DNA of 64,000 bases from positions 1 to 64,000 of the forward strand of contig RDXH01000003.1 of the NCBI GenBank assembly GCA_004292745.1, read 5' to 3'. The notes below the pieces were generated by a model, which was given only the letters and a program-made list of their open reading frames with translations, ran no database searches and was not told the origin of the DNA. A program made the position numbers and the translations under genes. The DNA is from Oscillatoriales cyanobacterium (lineage in GTDB: Bacteria > Cyanobacteriota > Cyanobacteriia > Cyanobacteriales > Microcoleaceae). Positions 45,594 to 55,849 of the stretch are shown here, piece by piece (positions within the stretch are counted from its first letter, which is position 1; the number at the start of each line of letters is the position of its first letter).

Positions 45594-48500
45594 TTATTTG
45601 GTTTCCATCCAATTTTTGCCCGCGTGGATGTCAACTATCAACGGTACACTCAGAGGTAGGGCATTTTCCATGGCATCTTTGATTTTTGGCTGCAATTCTT
45701 CCCATTCCTGGGGAGGTACTTCAAAGATTAATTCGTCGTGAACTTGCAGCAGCAATCGCGCCTGATAGTTTTGCAAAACTTGGTTGACTTCAATCATGGC
45801 AAGTTTAATGATATCAGCACTGGAGCCTTGGATGGGAGCGTTGGCTGCCGCCCGCAAAGATTGGGCATCATCTCTACTGAGAGATTTAAGTCTATCGGGG
45901 TGGATGTCTTGGGGGTTAGTGCCTTTTAAGTCGCTGAGGCGATCGAAGTTTAAGTAGCGGCGGCGGCCGAGTATGGTGGAAACATAGCCAAGGGCGATCG
46001 CCTCTTTTTTGACTTGCTCCAAATATTCAAATACTTGACTATAACGCTGGTTAAATCGTTCAATAAACTTTTTACCATCTGCTGAGCTTTTGCCCATAGA
46101 TTTACCAAACTTAATCGCCCCCATCCCATAAATTACCCCAAAATTAATAGTTTTGCCAAACCGTCTTTCATCCGGCGTAACATCCTCTTTTTCAAATAAT
46201 AATTGAGCGGTGACTGTATGCACATCTCGGTTATTTTGATAAGCTTCAATTAACACAGGTTCTTGACTCAAATGAGCTAAAATTCGCAGTTCAATTTGAG
46301 AATAGTCAGCCGACACCATCAGCCAACCTGATTCTGGTAAAAAAGCCTTGCGAATTTGCCGCGAAAATTCGGTACGGATGGGAATATTCTGTAAATTTGG
46401 ATTGGAAGAAGAAAGCCTGCCCGTCCCGGTAGCAGTTTGGTTAAAATCTGTATGCACTCGCCCGGTATCCGCCCGCACTAACTGCGGCAAAGCATCGACA
46501 TAGGTAGATTTCAATTTGGACAATGTTCGGTGTTCTAATAAATCGTCTACAATCGGATGGTCTCCTTGGAGTTTATCCAAAACAGCGGCATCGGTGGAAT
46601 ATCCTGTTTTGGTTTTCCGAGATTTTTTCTGAAACTCTTCGGGGATTTTTTCTAATAAGATTTCGCTTAGTTGTTTTGGGGAGGCTAAATTAAACTTTCT
46701 CCCCGCTGCTTGATAGGTGTTTTCTTCTAGTTTGGCTAATCTCTGTTCTAGTTGTTGTGAGAGTTCTTGCAGATAGGCTGAATTGATGCGAATGCCGCGA
46801 TGTTCCATTTCTGCTAAAATTGGTTCTAGGGGCTGTTCGACATCAAGCAGTAATCGATGTAAAGACTTTGATGGGGGCCCAGAAACCGGGTTTTTTGACG
46901 AAAATACTTCGTTATGACCAGCAGATTCAGTAAAAAACCCGGTTTCTTCAGTCGGAGTGCGTAAGTCCTGTTCATCTAATTCGGATCTGAGTTTATCTAC
47001 TAATTGAAATGTGGTGTACACATCCATGCCGCAGTAGTCTGCTACTTCGGGAATGCTGATGTCAGCAATTGTTTTGTGTTTGGGTACTAATTCTTTGTAG
47101 CTTTTGGCGACAATTCCTAAGTATTTCCTGGATAATTCGCTGAGGCTGTGGCTGGTTTCGGGATTGAGTACATAACTGGCTAGCATGGTGTCGAAGATGA
47201 CTCCTGTTAGTTTAATTCCCTGACAGCGGAAGATGAGGCGATCGAATTTAGCATTTTGCAGTGCTTTGGGATAATTTTCGCTTTCTAAAATCGGACGCAA
47301 AGTATTTAAAACTGTGGTTTTGTCTAAGTTTTTCCCTGTTTTATGTCCGGTTGGGATATAGGCTAAATCTTGTTCGCCGGTTCCCCAACAACAGCCAATT
47401 CCGACTAATTCGGCGTCTCGTGGTTCTAAGGCGGTGGTTTCGGTATCCCAGGCCACTGGTGTTGTTTTGTCTGTGCAGGTTTCTAGCAGTTTGACTAATT
47501 CATTTAACTGTTCTATGTTTTGAATTATCCGGGGTTTGATTGGTAATTTGTGTTCTTGTTGAGCTGATTTGGTGTCAGCATGAGACCAAAACCATAACTC
47601 GTCTGCTTCTGAATTTTCTAAAGAAACAGGCAAGATGCCTGTTCCACTATGAGTTGAATCTAAAGCAACAGGCAAGATGCCTGTTCCACTGTTGGAGGAT
47701 ATTCCTTCTTCATTCCCCCCTTGGGGGGGGTAGGGGGGGGTTCTTGTTCCTTCTTCATTCCCCCCTTGGGGGGGGTAGGGAGGGGTTTTTGTTCCTTCTT
47801 CATTCCCCCCTTGGGGGGGGTAGGGGGGGGTTATTCTGCTTGGGGGGGTTGAATTCTCTTCTACACCTCCAAACCGTTTTTGGATTTGTTTGACTTTGTT
47901 TAAAAATGTCTTAAATTCCAATTTTTCCAGCATCGGAATCAAGGCTGATTCGTCAAAACCGATCAACTGGCAATTTTCTAAGTTGATTTCTAAGGGAACG
48001 TCTTGGACAATTGTCGCCATGCGCTGAGAATGATAAGCAGCTTCTTTGCCTTCTTCTAGCTTTTTCTTAGTTGCGCCTTTAATCTCATCTATCGCAGCAT
48101 AAATTCCGTCCAGGGAATTGTAAGCTTCCAATAATTGCAGGGCGGTTTTGTCGCCAATGCCTTTGACTCCGGGAATGTTGTCGGATTTGTCGCCGCAGAG
48201 GGCTTTGTAATCTATTACTTGTTGGGGCAATATGCCGAGTTTTTCTTGGACTTGTTCGGGACCGTATTCTTGGGATTTGCCTTTTCCCGATCGCCTTAAT
48301 TCCTCTGTGCTTAAGTATAAAACGCTGATTTTTTTGGCGGTGTCTACTAATTGAAATAAATCTCGATCGCCCGTGAGGATTTTGACATCATAACCGGAGG
48401 TGCTGGCTTTGTTGGCCAAAGTTCCCAAAACATCGTCGGCTTCGTAGCCGGGAGCGGTGATGGCTGGTAAGTTTAAATAGCCCAGGAGTTCTTGGAGGTT

Positions 48501-48815
48501 TTGCAAATCGGGGATAAAATCTTCTGGGGTTTCGGCGCGGCCGGCTTTGTAGGTTTCGTCGGCTTCGTGGCGAAAGGTGGGTGTGGCGGTGTCAAAGGCG
48601 ATCGCTATGTATTCTGGTGCGATCGCCGCCATGACTTCCAACAGGGACTTGAGAAAGCCGAAACAGACGCTGGTGGGAATGCCGGTGCTAGTTCGCAAAC
48701 CTCCATCTCGACTTTTGGCAAAGGCGAAGTAGGAGCGAAAGGCCAAAGAGTGGCCGTCAACTAGGATGAAGGTGGGTGTTTTATTGGCGGACACTGGCAC
48801 TGAGGGCGATCGCAC
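45594..48815 (-). CDS. polA: DNA polymerase I with repeat-derived insertions
   Basis: A 1073-residue replicative-repair polymerase. Residues 1-310: 5' nuclease (LVDGHSLAFRSYFA, YEADDVLGTLA). Residues about 322-402 are encoded by repeats: three PPYPPQGGNEEG units and two GTGILPV units, in the linker. Residues 430-620: 3'-5' exonuclease-like (AWDTETTALEP). Residues about 623-646 come from an AAACCGGG palindrome. Residues 650-1073: polymerase domain with SADYSQIELR, the O helix RRFGKTINFGVIYG and LLQVHDELIFE. Without inserts the length would be near 970. All catalytic motifs are kept and the frame is open. Confidence 0.96.
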   Translation of the reverse strand: MRSPSVPVSANKTPTFILVDGHSLAFRSYFAFAKSRDGGLRTSTGIPTSVCFGFLKSLLEVMAAIAPEYIAIAFDTATPTFRHEADETYKAGRAETPEDFIPDLQNLQELLGYLNLPAITAPGYEADDVLGTLANKASTSGYDVKILTGDRDLFQLVDTAKKISVLYLSTEELRRSGKGKSQEYGPEQVQEKLGILPQQVIDYKALCGDKSDNIPGVKGIGDKTALQLLEAYNSLDGIYAAIDEIKGATKKKLEEGKEAAYHSQRMATIVQDVPLEINLENCQLIGFDESALIPMLEKLEFKTFLNKVKQIQKRFGGVEENSTPPSRITPPYPPQGGNEEGTKTPPYPPQGGNEEGTRTPPYPPQGGNEEGISSNSGTGILPVALDSTHSGTGILPVSLENSEADELWFWSHADTKSAQQEHKLPIKPRIIQNIEQLNELVKLLETCTDKTTPVAWDTETTALEPRDAELVGIGCCWGTGEQDLAYIPTGHKTGKNLDKTTVLNTLRPILESENYPKALQNAKFDRLIFRCQGIKLTGVIFDTMLASYVLNPETSHSLSELSRKYLGIVAKSYKELVPKHKTIADISIPEVADYCGMDVYTTFQLVDKLRSELDEQDLRTPTEETGFFTESAGHNEVFSSKNPVSGPPSKSLHRLLLDVEQPLEPILAEMEHRGIRINSAYLQELSQQLEQRLAKLEENTYQAAGRKFNLASPKQLSEILLEKIPEEFQKKSRKTKTGYSTDAAVLDKLQGDHPIVDDLLEHRTLSKLKSTYVDALPQLVRADTGRVHTDFNQTATGTGRLSSSNPNLQNIPIRTEFSRQIRKAFLPESGWLMVSADYSQIELRILAHLSQEPVLIEAYQNNRDVHTVTAQLLFEKEDVTPDERRFGKTINFGVIYGMGAIKFGKSMGKSSADGKKFIERFNQRYSQVFEYLEQVKKEAIALGYVSTILGRRRYLNFDRLSDLKGTNPQDIHPDRLKSLSRDDAQSLRAAANAPIQGSSADIIKLAMIEVNQVLQNYQARLLLQVHDELIFEVPPQEWEELQPKIKDAMENALPLSVPLIVDIHAGKNWMETK
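46881..46947. repeat. AAACCGGGTTTTTT palindrome inside polA
   Basis: Arms AGAAACCGGGTTTTTT (46881-46896) and AAAAAACCCGGTTTCT (46932-46947). Same element as the intergenic copy at 26232-26297. In frame, it encodes about 22 residues (ETGFFTE...SSKNPVSG). Confidence 0.85.
47612..47850. repeat. CCCCCCTTGGGGGGGGTAGGG and GGCAAGATGCCTGTT repeats in polA
   Basis: Two copies of ACAGGCAAGATGCCTGTTCC (47629-47651 and 47667-47689) and three copies of the CTTCATTCCCCCCTTGGGGG unit (about 47708-47845). All are in frame within polA. The G-rich unit also sits inside larC. Confidence 0.9.
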
Positions 48816-48995
48816 GAAAGTATTTTCTCATTGTAGCTAGTTGTCGCCCCATCGTTCCTCAAGGACAAATCGATTTATTCCGAGTCAGTAATTCTCAAGT
48901 TCCACATCCCCTATCTAAAATCAATTGGCTGTGCAGCTTGCCTGAGAATAGTGGAAGATGTGAAGTACGATCGCACTTTTTCCAGATCGAAGTTT

Positions 48996-50270
48996 ATGGC
49001 TGACATTGACCAATACTATGAAATCCTAGAAATTGAGCCTGGAGCCTCCTTAGAAGAAGTTAAGCAAGCTTACAGAGATTTGGCCTTTGTGTGGCATCCC
49101 GATCGCTTTGCCCACAACGATCGCCTCCAACAAAAAGCTCAACAAAGATTAGCAGAGATTAATCTAGCTTACGAGCAATTGGTGTCGTTTCTGAGTCAGC
49201 CGGAATTAAAAGCGATCGAACCTGCGTTTCAGACAGCAACAACCCCTGCACCTGTACGTGAAAAACTCAACAGAAGGGGCTTTATCAAGCCAAAAACTAG
49301 GGCAAATTTCAAAAAAAGTCAAAATTCTCCAAAAGCTACCTCGAAAAGCCAGAAAGGATTTAAAGCTGAAAACCGTCAAAGGTTTCCAGGGCGACGTGGC
49401 AATCTCCACACTCCCAGCCAGGCCCAGGCTACCTCGAACCGGAAACAACAATTTTCGATTCCATATTCCAAACCGCGAAACTTTGTTACTCCCAGGCGAC
49501 AATCTCTCAAATATTCTGGCTTTCCTTGGTGGCCGCTGGCGATCGTCTTTGCCAGTTATGCTTTCACTAGCTGGATTTTGACGAAATCTGTCGCCCCGCT
49601 GTGGATGTGGACTTTAATCTGTGGTGCCGATGGGCTGTGGGCGGCGATTTTGGTGGCGGAGGGCTCGGTGACAGCGAGAGTTTGGTTGGCGGCTTTTGTT
49701 TTAGCTGGGGCGGTGGGGGGGTCGATCGCAGGTTTTCAGGCGGGAGGCGCGATCACAGGGATGGTTTGGGCTCTGGTAGGGGCTGGCTTGGGGGCGATCG
49801 CCACTTCTGAGGCTGAGTCTAGGCTGGTGGCTGGTGTGTTGGCTGTGGCGGGAGTCGCGACATTGACGGGATTGATGGCTGGAACTGCTTCTGGGGATTG
49901 GATCGGGACGATGGCGGGGGGTATCTGTTGGGGGGTTGTGGGCTTGCTGTGTGGGCTGATGGGGGAAGTATCTGTTAATTCTGAGAACCCTAGGGGGCTT
50001 GTAGGTTTAATTGGCTTGGGAGTTGGGGCGATCGCGGGTGCGGTGGCGCTGACTGGTGCCGAGAATCTGGGTTTAGCTTTGGTAATGGCGGGTTCTAAGG
50101 CTGTCTATGGGGCTTGGGTGGCGATCGGGATTATTGCTGGAGTTGTGGCGAGGATGGTGGCCGCCGAAAGGTCGATCGTCTCCGGGAATGGGTTTTACAC
50201 CTCTATTCTGTTAGTGGCTACTTCTGGTTTTGGACTGTGGTTAGGAAACTGGTTAGCCGATCGATTTTAG
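48996..50270 (+). CDS. J-domain protein with C-terminal membrane region
   Basis: About 424 residues. Residues 1-68 are a DnaJ domain (DYYEIL-type start QYYEILEIEP, HPDRF in place of HPDKN). A basic, disordered region (about 90-180) follows, then about eight short Gly/Ala-rich membrane segments (residues 185-420). It probably recruits Hsp70 to a membrane. I chose the ATG at 48996 (MADIDQYYEILE); the frame from 48951 adds a non-conserved leader. It is divergent from polA. Confidence 0.88.
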   Translation: MADIDQYYEILEIEPGASLEEVKQAYRDLAFVWHPDRFAHNDRLQQKAQQRLAEINLAYEQLVSFLSQPELKAIEPAFQTATTPAPVREKLNRRGFIKPKTRANFKKSQNSPKATSKSQKGFKAENRQRFPGRRGNLHTPSQAQATSNRKQQFSIPYSKPRNFVTPRRQSLKYSGFPWWPLAIVFASYAFTSWILTKSVAPLWMWTLICGADGLWAAILVAEGSVTARVWLAAFVLAGAVGGSIAGFQAGGAITGMVWALVGAGLGAIATSEAESRLVAGVLAVAGVATLTGLMAGTASGDWIGTMAGGICWGVVGLLCGLMGEVSVNSENPRGLVGLIGLGVGAIAGAVALTGAENLGLALVMAGSKAVYGAWVAIGIIAGVVARMVAAERSIVSGNGFYTSILLVATSGFGLWLGNWLADRF

Positions 50271-50284
50271 GGATTTTTTTGAAT

Positions 50285-51949
50285 TTATTTTAAATGCCAG
50301 TGTTTACCGCTTTTCAACAGCGCTTCAAACTCATCGTGGGGCAAAGCCTTGCTGAAAAAATAGCCTTGAATTTCGTCACAATCGTGAGTACACAAAAAAG
50401 CCAGTTCCTGTTCATCTTCTACCCCCTCAGCCACCACCTTCATATTCATCGAGTGTGCCATTTGAATAATCGCGATCGTAATCGCTGCATTCTGACGATC
50501 CTCTGTAATATTGCGAATAAAACTCTTATCTATTTTCAGAACATCAAAGGGAAACCGCTTTGAATAACTTAAGGAAGCATATCCCGTGCCAAAATCGTCA
50601 ATAGCCACCCTAATTCCCATTTTTTTCCACACACTAAAAGCTTGGGATACTGCTGTTTCATCTTGCAACACCAGACTTTCCGTCAATTCTAATTCCAGAT
50701 ATTTAGGGTCCAGACCAGTTTCTGTTAATATTTCACTGACTCTTTGCGTCAGATTTTTTTGATCGAACTGGCGGGCTGACACGTTCACTGCTACTCGTAG
50801 CAGACCCAAACCCTGCGCTTGCCAAGCTTGAGTTTGCCGGCAAGCCGTCTCTAATACCCATTCCCCCAAAGGCGCAATCAAGCCCATTTCTTCAGCCATT
50901 GGAATGAATTCTCCAGGGGAAACCCGTCCCATTTCTGGATGGTTCCAACGCACTAAAGCTTCTGCACCCACTATTTTTCCCGTCTTTATTTCTACTTTAG
51001 GCTCATAATAAACTTCAAATTCTGACCTTTTTAAAGCATTACGAAGACTAATTTCTTGAGCTAGTTTATTGATAGAATTAGTTGCAATATTTCTGGCATG
51101 AAATTGATAATTATTTCCACCTTTTTCCTGAGCATAGTACATAGCTGTATAAGCATTTTTTAGCAAATCCTCTGCATCCCTACCGTCGCCGGGATACAAA
51201 GAAATACCGATACTAGCCGTGACGTAAACTTCGCTGCTTTCTAAAATGATGGCTTGGGCGACAATTTCCAAAATGCTGTGAACAATCTTGACCGCATCCT
51301 GTTTGTCTTTAACAGGTTCGAGAACCAGCGCAAATTCGGCTGCTTCCAAACGAGCCGCCAGATTAATTTTGTTCCTACAGTTATTCAGCCGCTGAGCAAT
51401 ACTGCAAATTACTAAATCACCAATATGGTGTCCCAAGGTACTATTAATCCGGTTAATTTTATCTAAGCTGAGAGTGACAACCGGAATGAATTCTGACAAT
51501 TCTGTTTGCTCATTTAATAGCTGACTTAGCTTTTCTCGCAGCAAGGAACGATTTGGTAGATTTGTCAAGCAATCATACTGATGTCGGTGAAGGGCTATTT
51601 GAATAGTTGTGTGCAAGTTTTTTTCTTCAAATGGCTTGATGATGCAACCAAAAGGTTTGGTAGAATTGACTCGTCGCAATGTATTCTCATCGGCATAAGC
51701 TGTGAGGTAAATCACTGGGATTTGAAAGCGCGATCTAATTTTCTCTGCCGCTGTTATCCCGTCTATTTCTCCCTGTAAATTCACATCCATCAGCACTAAA
51801 TCTGGTCGCACTTCTGATGCGGCTATAATCGCTTCTTCCCCAGAATAGACAATGGCAGTTACTTGATATCCCAGACTTGTCAAACTGTCGAAAAGGTCTT
51901 CAGCAATGATGCTTTCATCTTCGACTATCAGTATTTTATTATTTGACAT
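50285..51949 (-). CDS. Response regulator with degenerate GGDEF and intact EAL
   Basis: A 554-residue protein. REC domain 1-120: VEDES, phospho-Asp in LVLMDVNLQG, Thr in YLTAYAD, Lys in IKPFE. GGDEF-like domain about 130-290: the catalytic motif reads EAAEF instead of GGDEF, so cyclase activity is unlikely. EAL domain about 300-550: EALVRWNHP, the DDFGTGYASL loop and VAEGVED are intact, so it is probably a c-di-GMP phosphodiesterase. The start overlaps the upstream kinase gene by 11 bases, so the two form a two-component operon. Confidence 0.93.
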   Translation of the reverse strand: MSNNKILIVEDESIIAEDLFDSLTSLGYQVTAIVYSGEEAIIAASEVRPDLVLMDVNLQGEIDGITAAEKIRSRFQIPVIYLTAYADENTLRRVNSTKPFGCIIKPFEEKNLHTTIQIALHRHQYDCLTNLPNRSLLREKLSQLLNEQTELSEFIPVVTLSLDKINRINSTLGHHIGDLVICSIAQRLNNCRNKINLAARLEAAEFALVLEPVKDKQDAVKIVHSILEIVAQAIILESSEVYVTASIGISLYPGDGRDAEDLLKNAYTAMYYAQEKGGNNYQFHARNIATNSINKLAQEISLRNALKRSEFEVYYEPKVEIKTGKIVGAEALVRWNHPEMGRVSPGEFIPMAEEMGLIAPLGEWVLETACRQTQAWQAQGLGLLRVAVNVSARQFDQKNLTQRVSEILTETGLDPKYLELELTESLVLQDETAVSQAFSVWKKMGIRVAIDDFGTGYASLSYSKRFPFDVLKIDKSFIRNITEDRQNAAITIAIIQMAHSMNMKVVAEGVEDEQELAFLCTHDCDEIQGYFFSKALPHDEFEALLKSGKHWHLK

Positions 51950-54338
51950 TAGGTTTGCTCTCCTGGTGCATTTCTGGTTGTGAAAATGTTATTTTGAAAA
52001 CTGTCCCGGCAGTTTTTACAAGTTCTATATTCCCGCGGATTTGTTTAACCAAAGATACTACTAAACGCAAACCCAATGTGCGAGAATTTTTATAGTCTAA
52101 GTCTTTGGGTAAACCAATGCCGCTGTCGCTAACAACTAGCACGCAAACCCTGTCATTATCGAAACTGAAATCTATTTTAATTGTACCTTGATTTTGCTCT
52201 GGAAAAGCATACTTTAGGGAATTTGTCACAAATTCGTTGATAATTAATCCGCAAGGAACTGCGGTGTCAATATTCATAAAACATGGTGCAATTTTTGTTT
52301 GTAATTTAATTGCTTTGGCATTGATTTCATAGGCTTGGAATAAATTTTGGGCTAGGTTGTGGATATAATCAGCAAAGTCAATCTTTGATAAGTCTTTGGA
52401 TTGATACAATTGTTCGTGAACCAGAGCCATTGACCTGACTCGGTTTTGGCTTTCTTTTAGCAGTTCAGTAACGTGGCTATCTTGAATATAGCGAGACTGA
52501 AGTTTGAGCAAACTGGAAATAACTTGCAGGTTGTTTTTGACGCGGTGATGAATTTCTTGGAGTAGCACTTCTTTTTCGGCTAGGGAAGCTTTGATTTTAT
52601 CTTCATCTCGCTTGCGGTCTGTAATGTCGCGCACTACTGCTTGTAAGAATTTTTCTCCATTAATTTCCATGCTGTTTAACAGCACTTCTGCGGGAAATTC
52701 TGAACCGTCGAGTCGTTTGTGAACCCAGTCAAATCGACAGCTTCCTGTTGCCATGGCTGCGGCTATCTTTTGTTTAGAAAGAGTCTTTGAATCTTCTCCG
52801 TTAGGCTGAAATGGTGGAGATAAATCCCTGGGATTTTTACCATAAAAATCTTCTTTTCTGCTACATCCAAATATTTTTAATGTTGCGAAGTTGCAGTCAA
52901 AAAAGATCTCTTCATTTAGCAACATTACTGCGTCGCTGGTGGCTTCATAAAGGCTCCTAAATTTGTGTTCTGATTCTTGCAACGAAGCAATTAATTTGGT
53001 TTTTTGAGCTTCGGCGCGTTTGCGATCGGTAATGTCGATTCCTACAGACACTGCTGCGGTTCCTTGATGATATTTTTGAGCGACTATTAAATAGTTGCGC
53101 AGGGAGCCGTTAATTTGTATTTCTATTTCTTGGGATGTTTCCCGATCTGAACTTTCAAAAAATTGCCGCAGTAGTTGTCCAAAGTTAGATCCTCGTTCGA
53201 GAAACCCTATTTCTTCACCAACAAAGCTTTCAGGAGAACGCTTGAAAGAAGTTGCTAAGTGCTGGTTTACTCCTATATACCGCAAATCTGAATCGATCCA
53301 AGAAATTAATCCCGGTACGGCATTTAAAACTGCCCAAAGTTGGTCGGTTGTTTTTTCTAGAGCTTCTTCCGATCGCTTGCGATCGCTAATATCTGTCGCC
53401 GTACCAGTTAGTCCTAAAATAGTGCCGTTTTCGGCTTGGTTAACGATGCTGTTTACCCGCAGGTGAACGGGAGTGCCGTCTTTACGAAGATGTACTGTTT
53501 CGTAAGCATAGTTAGGTGCTGGGGGCTGAAGGCTGGTGTTATCTAAAAGTTGTTCAAATATTTGTATTTGTAAGGGTTTGTGTTCGGGAAGCAAAAATTC
53601 GGTGAAACTGCGCCCGATCATTTCTGGTGGTTCATAACCGTAGATGCGTTCCGCGGCGGCATTGACAAAGGTTAACAAGCCTTGAATATCGACAGACCAA
53701 ATTAATTCTTGGGAGGTTTGGACGAGATTGCGATACTTTTTTTCGCTTTCGTAAAGTGCTGCATGAAAGTTTTTTGTTTGCTGCTGAAGCTGGCGTTGTA
53801 ATTCTTGATTTGCTTTTTGCAATGCCGCTGGCGATCGCGATCCATCCCCTATTTCCGTAGAAACACCGACAGCACCGACAACTTCGCCCTGGGAATTGTA
53901 TACAGGTGTCGATCGAATTTCGTAGATTAAATCCCCCTGTTGGGCATTCCAATAGCATGAGTTTCCCGCCAATACCCAAGTCATATTTTCATAGATATCT
54001 GGATGGTGATTGTAGACTTCAAAAATCGAGGTTCTGGTGAGTTCTTCTGGCGAAAAACCCAAATTTTCTCGTCCTTTGCCTTCGGCAAGCGTTAATTTGC
54101 CGTTTTTGTCTGTCGCCCATAGCAGAATCGGAGCAACACCCATCGCTCTTTGCCAAGTCTCGTTGGCTGTTTTGAGGCGATCGATTTCCCCTTGAAGTTG
54201 CTCGCGGGTGTTGTTTAATTCTGCTGTTAGCTGCTCTACTATGAGCTGCAAGTTAGTAGTAGTGTCTGACGTTTGCGCCCTCGCACAGGAGCAATAGGTT
54301 GATTTGTTAGAGTGTGACATAGTTTCTCTGAGAGGCAC
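51939..54338 (-). CDS. Multi-PAS HisKA_2 sensor kinase
   Basis: A 799-residue soluble kinase with an N-terminal coiled coil and at least four PAS/PAC units (TWVLAGNSCYWN, YGYEPPEMIGRSF, ISWIDSDLRYIGVN, DFYGKNPRDLSPP and so on). The kinase core is HisKA_2: EIHHRVKNNLQVISSLLKLQ (about residue 598) with the phospho-His in HHRVKNN, then a HATPase with DSGIGLPKD. The signal is unknown; no chromophore-binding Cys seen in the PAS domains. The stop overlaps the REC-GGDEF-EAL gene. Confidence 0.93.
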   Translation of the reverse strand: MPLRETMSHSNKSTYCSCARAQTSDTTTNLQLIVEQLTAELNNTREQLQGEIDRLKTANETWQRAMGVAPILLWATDKNGKLTLAEGKGRENLGFSPEELTRTSIFEVYNHHPDIYENMTWVLAGNSCYWNAQQGDLIYEIRSTPVYNSQGEVVGAVGVSTEIGDGSRSPAALQKANQELQRQLQQQTKNFHAALYESEKKYRNLVQTSQELIWSVDIQGLLTFVNAAAERIYGYEPPEMIGRSFTEFLLPEHKPLQIQIFEQLLDNTSLQPPAPNYAYETVHLRKDGTPVHLRVNSIVNQAENGTILGLTGTATDISDRKRSEEALEKTTDQLWAVLNAVPGLISWIDSDLRYIGVNQHLATSFKRSPESFVGEEIGFLERGSNFGQLLRQFFESSDRETSQEIEIQINGSLRNYLIVAQKYHQGTAAVSVGIDITDRKRAEAQKTKLIASLQESEHKFRSLYEATSDAVMLLNEEIFFDCNFATLKIFGCSRKEDFYGKNPRDLSPPFQPNGEDSKTLSKQKIAAAMATGSCRFDWVHKRLDGSEFPAEVLLNSMEINGEKFLQAVVRDITDRKRDEDKIKASLAEKEVLLQEIHHRVKNNLQVISSLLKLQSRYIQDSHVTELLKESQNRVRSMALVHEQLYQSKDLSKIDFADYIHNLAQNLFQAYEINAKAIKLQTKIAPCFMNIDTAVPCGLIINEFVTNSLKYAFPEQNQGTIKIDFSFDNDRVCVLVVSDSGIGLPKDLDYKNSRTLGLRLVVSLVKQIRGNIELVKTAGTVFKITFSQPEMHQESKPNVK

Positions 54339-54788
54339 TCTGATTTGTATGCAAGCGTATTTTTAAAGCATAAACTTTTCCTGTCAACTCTTACCGTTAA
54401 CTGGGATACTCATTTTGTAAATCAGGGATATTATAAAGCTTGTTTAAAGCAATTAGGAGTTACCTCTCGTTGCGCTGTTGTGCTCCCAATCGATCGACAA
54501 CAGGCTAAATAATTACTGCTAATCAGTATTTTTACGTCTATTATGGCTAGACTTGCCAAAATCAATTCCGTAATCTTCACCTTTTGTCTATCCCAGAATT
54601 GTAAAGTTATGATTAATGTGCGTAAATATACTGAATATAGTCCTTAGTTATTGGTTATTAGTTATTGGTTATTAGTTATTGGTTATTGGTCAACTGTCAA
54701 CTGCGGCGCGCCGTGTCCTTCCACCCTTCGGCTACGCCGTTAGACCAGCGGAGTCGAAGGGTCAACTGTCAACTGTCAACAATTTTCC
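54339..54788. repeat. Gap with heptamer repeats and GAAGGGT hairpin
   Basis: TTATTAGTTATTGGT-type repeats at about 54645-54690, and a hairpin CCCTTCGGCTACGCCG / CGGAGTCGAAGGG (about 54724-54762). CAACTGTCAACTG units flank it. The first 250 bases are AT-rich and show nothing I recognise; the kinase promoter is probably there. Confidence 0.6.
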
Positions 54789-55178
54789 CTACAAATCAGC
54801 AGCGTGCTGCTTCAATTCATCCAAAGAAACGTATTCCAAAGTTAAGGCGTGAGTCGCTGACAAAACCACCTTGGGTGCAACTCCAGCATCCATCGCTTCC
54901 TTCCAGCGTGACGCACATAAACACCAACAATCCCCTGGTTTCAAACCGGGAAAATTAAATGCGGGGACCGGAGTTATCAAATCATTTCCCCTCGACTTGC
55001 TAAATTGCAAAAAATCTGCTGTCAATTGAGCACAAACTGTGTGAGCCCCATAGTCGCCACCACCTGTATTGCATTTGCCATCCCGATAATATCCAGTCAT
55101 GGGCGACGTGCAGCAAGTTTCTAATTTTCCACCCAACACATTTGTAGCTTCTGTCACAATTTCCACTCCTTGATACAA
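54789..55178 (-). CDS. DUF2237 family protein
   Basis: A 129-residue conserved protein. It begins NVLGGKLETCCTSPMTGYYRDG, then GDYGAHTVCAQLTADFLQFS, and PGLKPGDCWCLCASRWKEA. Several conserved Cys are present (two adjacent plus CWCLC), suggesting metal binding or redox sensitivity. The function of the family is not established. A Met codon lies at 55178 without a clear ribosome site. Confidence 0.9.
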   Translation of the reverse strand: MYQGVEIVTEATNVLGGKLETCCTSPMTGYYRDGKCNTGGGDYGAHTVCAQLTADFLQFSKSRGNDLITPVPAFNFPGLKPGDCWCLCASRWKEAMDAGVAPKVVLSATHALTLEYVSLDELKQHAADL

Positions 55179-55222
55179 ATATTATCTCTAAATTATACCT
55201 CGGAGTTTGAGCAATAAAAATG

Positions 55223-55684
55223 TTAGAGATTTTTGGTCATGGCAAAGTTAATAAATTTTTGCCCTCTCCGTGCTACCTCTTGTTGTTTAATTACCCGAAA
55301 ATCTTTGTTTTCAAAGAAGGGTTTGGCTGTAATACTGGCTTCGGTAAATATTGTTTTTAGTCCTAATTCTTTGGCTTTGGCTTCAATCTGTTCTAATATT
55401 TTTGTGCCTACTCCTTTCCTTTGAAAGTCCTTGTGACAGTAAAAGCGATCGATATGACCGTTGATTTCTAGTTCTCCAAAACCTAGAATTATGTCACCTT
55501 CTGTCGCTACAATGGTAAACTTATTGCTTAAACTTTTAACCCAATTTTCCCGGTCGATGTCAACAGGAGCCCAAGCATCTACTTGTGCTTTTGTGTAATC
55601 CTGGATATTTACTTGGTGTACGGTTTCATAAAACAGTTTGATAATTTGTTCGGTATCCCCTATTTCGTAGTTTCTGAATTTCAT
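55223..55684 (-). CDS. GNAT-family N-acetyltransferase
   Basis: About 153 residues starting MKFRNYEIGDTEQIIKLFYE. The acetyl-CoA loop is visible as KDFQRKGVGTKILEQIE, followed by TEASITAKPFFENKDFRV. Its substrate cannot be predicted. The ATG at 55684 is favoured over the frame to 55756, whose N terminus is unconserved. It is divergent from the TetR operon. Confidence 0.9.
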   Translation of the reverse strand: MKFRNYEIGDTEQIIKLFYETVHQVNIQDYTKAQVDAWAPVDIDRENWVKSLSNKFTIVATEGDIILGFGELEINGHIDRFYCHKDFQRKGVGTKILEQIEAKAKELGLKTIFTEASITAKPFFENKDFRVIKQQEVARRGQKFINFAMTKNL

Positions 55685-55849
55685 AGCTGGTTTCCAGAGG
55701 GTGCAAAAAGGCGATCGATACAGTTGGATTAATTTCTGCCACTTCCATTGACCCAAATAATTTTACTGTACCTCTTGACAAAATCTACCACTTTGTGCAA
55801 GATTAATTATAACAAATGTTCGATATACCACAACCTAACTCAACAGCTA

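Noticed and set aside
47540-47893. 117-codon plus-strand frame with LLHSPLGGG repeats
   Set aside because: It is the antisense reading of the polA insert repeats.
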